A DNA stretch of 64,000 nucleotides from Bromus sterilis (Eukaryota > Streptophyta > Magnoliopsida > Poales > Poaceae): the NCBI GenBank assembly GCA_950022295.1, contig OX465596.1, forward strand, positions 434,001 through 498,000, given 5' to 3'. The notes under the pieces were generated by a model that saw only the letters and a list, made by a program, of their open reading frames with translations, was not told where the DNA came from and did not search any database. Below are positions 62,327 through 64,000 of the stretch, piece after piece (within the stretch, counting starts at the first letter, position 1; each line of letters starts with the position of its first letter). Both the position numbers and the translations under genes were made by a program.

Positions 62327-63550
62327 GATTCTGGCCTGTTTCATGGGCTATTAATCACCGTTTTGGGTCCCTGGAGTGATTTCCACAATTGACGAACCCA
62401 AGGGTGCATTTACGTGCCGGTCATCAACACTCGCAGTTTTGGCCGATTCTGGCCTGTTTCATGGGCTATTAATCATAGTTACATGGGCTATTAATCACCG
62501 TTTTGGATCCCCGGAGTGATTTCCACCATTGACGAACCCAGGGTGCATTTACGTGCTGGTCATCAACACTCGCAGTTCTGGCCGATTCTGGCCTGTTTCA
62601 TGGGCTATTAATCACCGTTTTGGGTCCCTGGAGTGATTTCCACAATTGACGAACCGAAGGGTGCATTTACGTGCCGGTCATCAACACTCGCAGTTTTGGC
62701 CGATTCTGGCCTGTTTCATGGGCTATTAATCACCGTTTTGGGTCCCTGGAGTGATTTCCACAATTGACGAACCCAAGGGTGTATTTACGTGCCGGTCATC
62801 AACACTCGCAGTTTTGGCCGATTCTGGCCTGTTTCATGGGCTATTAATCACCGTTTTGAGTCCCTGGAGTGATTTCCACAATTGACGAACCCAAGGGTGC
62901 ATTTACGTGCCGGTCATCAACACTCGCAGTTTTGGCCGATTCTGGCCTGTTTCATGGGCTATGAATCATCGTTTTGGGTCCCCGGAGTGATTTCCACCAT
63001 TGACAAACCCCAGGGTGCATTTACGTGCGGGTCATCAACACTCGCAGTTTTTGGCCGATTCTGGCCTGTTTCATGGGCTATTAATCACCGTTTTGGGTCC
63101 CTGGAGTGATTTCCACCATTGACGAACCCCAGAGTGCATTTACGTGCCGGTAGTCAATACTCGCAGTTTTGGCCGATTCTGGCCTGTTTCATGGGCTATT
63201 AATCACCGTTTTGGGTCCCCGGAGTGATTTCCACCATTGACGAACCCCAAGGGTGCATTTACGTGCCGGTCATCAACACTCGCAGTTTTGGCCGATTCTG
63301 GCCTGTTTCATGGGCCATTAATCACCGTTTTGGTTCCCCGGAGTGATGTCCACCATTTACGAACCCCAGGGTGCATTTACGTGCCGATCATCAGCATTCG
63401 CAGTTTTGGCCGATTCTGGCCTGTTTCATGGGCTATTAATCACAGTTACATGGGCTATTAATCACCGTTTTGGATCCCCGGAGTGATTTCCACCATTGAC
63501 GAACCCAGGGTGTATTTACGTGCCGGTCATCAACACTCGCAGTTTTGGCC
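62327..63550 (+). repeat. Domain 4: irregular, more diverged monomers
   Basis: Ten monomers without HOR order, of 118, 139, 118, 118, 118, 119, 118, 119, 118 and 139 bp. Private changes are frequent: gcagttctgg, gaaccgaagg, gagtccctgg, gtgcgggtc, a fifth T in cagtttttggcc, agagtgc, ccggtagtcaatac and gtgatgtcc. The two 119-bp monomers have single-base insertions. The monomer at 62820 combines gagtcc of domain 1 with ccctgg of domain 2. Confidence 0.85.
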
Positions 63551-64000
63551 GATTCTGGCCTGTTTCATGGGCTATTAATCACCGTTGGGTTCCTGGAGTG
63601 ATTTCCACAATTGACGAACCCAAGGGTGCATTTACGTGCCGGTCATCAACACTCGCAGTTTTGGCCGATTCTGGCCTGTTTCATGGGCTATTAATCACCG
63701 TTTTGGGTCCCTGGAGTGATTTCCACAATTGACGAACCCAAGGGTGCATTTACGTGTCGGTCATCAACACTCGCAGTTTTGGCCGATTCTGGCCTGTTTC
63801 ATGGGCTATTAATCATCGTTTTGGGTCCCCGGAGTGATTTCCACCATTGACAAACCCCAGGGTGCATTTACGTGCCGGTCATCAACACTCGCAGTTTTGG
63901 CCGATTCTGGCCTGTTTCATGGGCCATTAATCACCGTTTTGGTTCCCCGGAGTGATTTCCACCATTTACGAACCCCAGGGTGCATTTACGTGCCGGTCAT
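63551..64000 (+). repeat. Domain 3 HOR restart, cut by the window end
   Basis: The 116-bp cgttgggttcctgg monomer reappears at 63551, followed by the next monomers of the domain 3 HOR in order. In the third monomer gtgccggtc replaces the gtgacggtc seen at this position in the other copies. Confidence 0.88.

Larger units (their letters stand above)
1..64000 (+). repeat. Satellite DNA array filling the window
   Basis: Monomers of about 118 or 140 bp follow one another head to tail from the first base to the last. Each begins near gattctggcc or gtttctggcc and ends with a cgcagttttggcc-like segment. No unit reads in the opposite orientation, and no non-repeat stretch interrupts the array. This explains the absence of genes over 64 kb. 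The pattern, with diverged monomers grouped into near-identical multi-monomer repeats, is typical of eukaryotic centromeric or heterochromatic satellites. I do not recognise the family. Because both ends are cut inside monomers, the true array is longer than the window. Confidence 0.97.

Noticed and set aside
34667..63732. Many open reading frames of 65-118 codons on the + strand
   Set aside because: They begin with TTG or GTG, pass through the same monomer in successive phases, share no recognisable domain, and change length with monomer order (for example ending differently where a 139-bp monomer follows). They are consequences of the repeat and not genes.
1..64000. CRISPR array
   Set aside because: The repeat is regular, but there are no unique spacers between short identical repeats. 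The whole 118-140-bp period is conserved, and no cas-like gene is present.
1..64000. CENP-B box in the monomer
   Set aside because: The only TTCG context (cattcgcagttttggcc in some monomers) does not fit the TTCGNNNNANNCGGG core. The A and the CGGG are absent.
1..64000. bZIP or hypoxia-type site from the ACGTG core in tttacgtgcc
   Set aside because: A five-base core repeated in every monomer is expected by chance in a fixed sequence. No promoter or transcription evidence accompanies it.
1..64000. Ribosomal spacer repeats, tRNA-derived or other RNA-gene-derived satellite
   Set aside because: I see no tRNA box A or B pair, no cloverleaf, no rRNA segment and no terminator-like T-run beyond cgtttt in the monomer.
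1..64000. Transposon or Helitron-derived tandem repeat
   Set aside because: No terminal inverted repeats, target-site duplications, transposase or reverse transcriptase fragments, or 3' hairpin with CTRR end are visible. An ancient origin from such an element cannot be excluded but is not supported.
1..64000. Bacterial or plasmid origin
   Set aside because: A gene-free 64 kb of hierarchical satellite has no bacterial counterpart I know of, and no replication, partition or coding sequence is present.

Overview
The whole 64 kb window is one uninterrupted, head-to-tail satellite DNA array. Every stretch I read belongs to the same monomer family in the same orientation. I found no protein gene, RNA gene, transposon, inversion or unique spacer. 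Both edges lie inside monomers, so the array extends past the window on both sides. Gene-free tandem repeats of this size and hierarchy point to the nuclear genome of a eukaryote, probably centromeric, pericentromeric or other heterochromatin. I do not recognise the family and cannot name the species.

The monomer has two main lengths, about 118 bp and about 140 bp. They differ by a 22-bp direct duplication in which the 14-mer gggctattaatcac occurs twice, 8 bp apart. Small indels give 116, 117, 119 and 139-bp forms. From domain lengths I estimate roughly 490 monomers (not counted one by one). One representative monomer (34959-35076) is 50% GC and keeps most of its expected CpG sites.

There are five domains. 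Domain 1a (1-25675) is mostly 140-bp monomers with a scattered 118-bp type carrying gtattca. It is built from repeated 677/678-bp pentamers, blocks of about 1.5-1.8 kb, and a 21-monomer, 2893-bp higher-order repeat (HOR). Domain 1b (25676-34207) is almost purely 139/140-bp monomers in a 10-monomer, 1398-bp HOR with length variants 1538 and 1680. Domain 2 (34348-51718) uses a different monomer set, mostly 118 bp, in an 8-monomer, 986-bp HOR that is heavily reshuffled by overlapping segmental duplications. Domain 3 (51719-62326) is the most regular: a 12-monomer, 1477-bp HOR ending in a 257-bp dimer whose copy number is 2, 5, 7, 1 and 2.5 in five consecutive copies. Domain 4 (62327-63550) holds more divergent monomers, after which the domain 3 HOR restarts at 63551.

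The 1a/1b and 1b/2 borders each fall inside a single chimeric monomer (25676-25815 and 34208-34347), as expected of unequal crossover between monomer types. The open reading frames that occur from about 34.6 kb onward are by-products of the repeat: 118 is not a multiple of 3, they begin with TTG or GTG, and they change whenever the monomer order changes. There is no candidate protein system here. What is notable is the architecture: nested repeats, chimeric domain borders, and an array-within-an-array whose dimer number changes in exact 257-bp steps.
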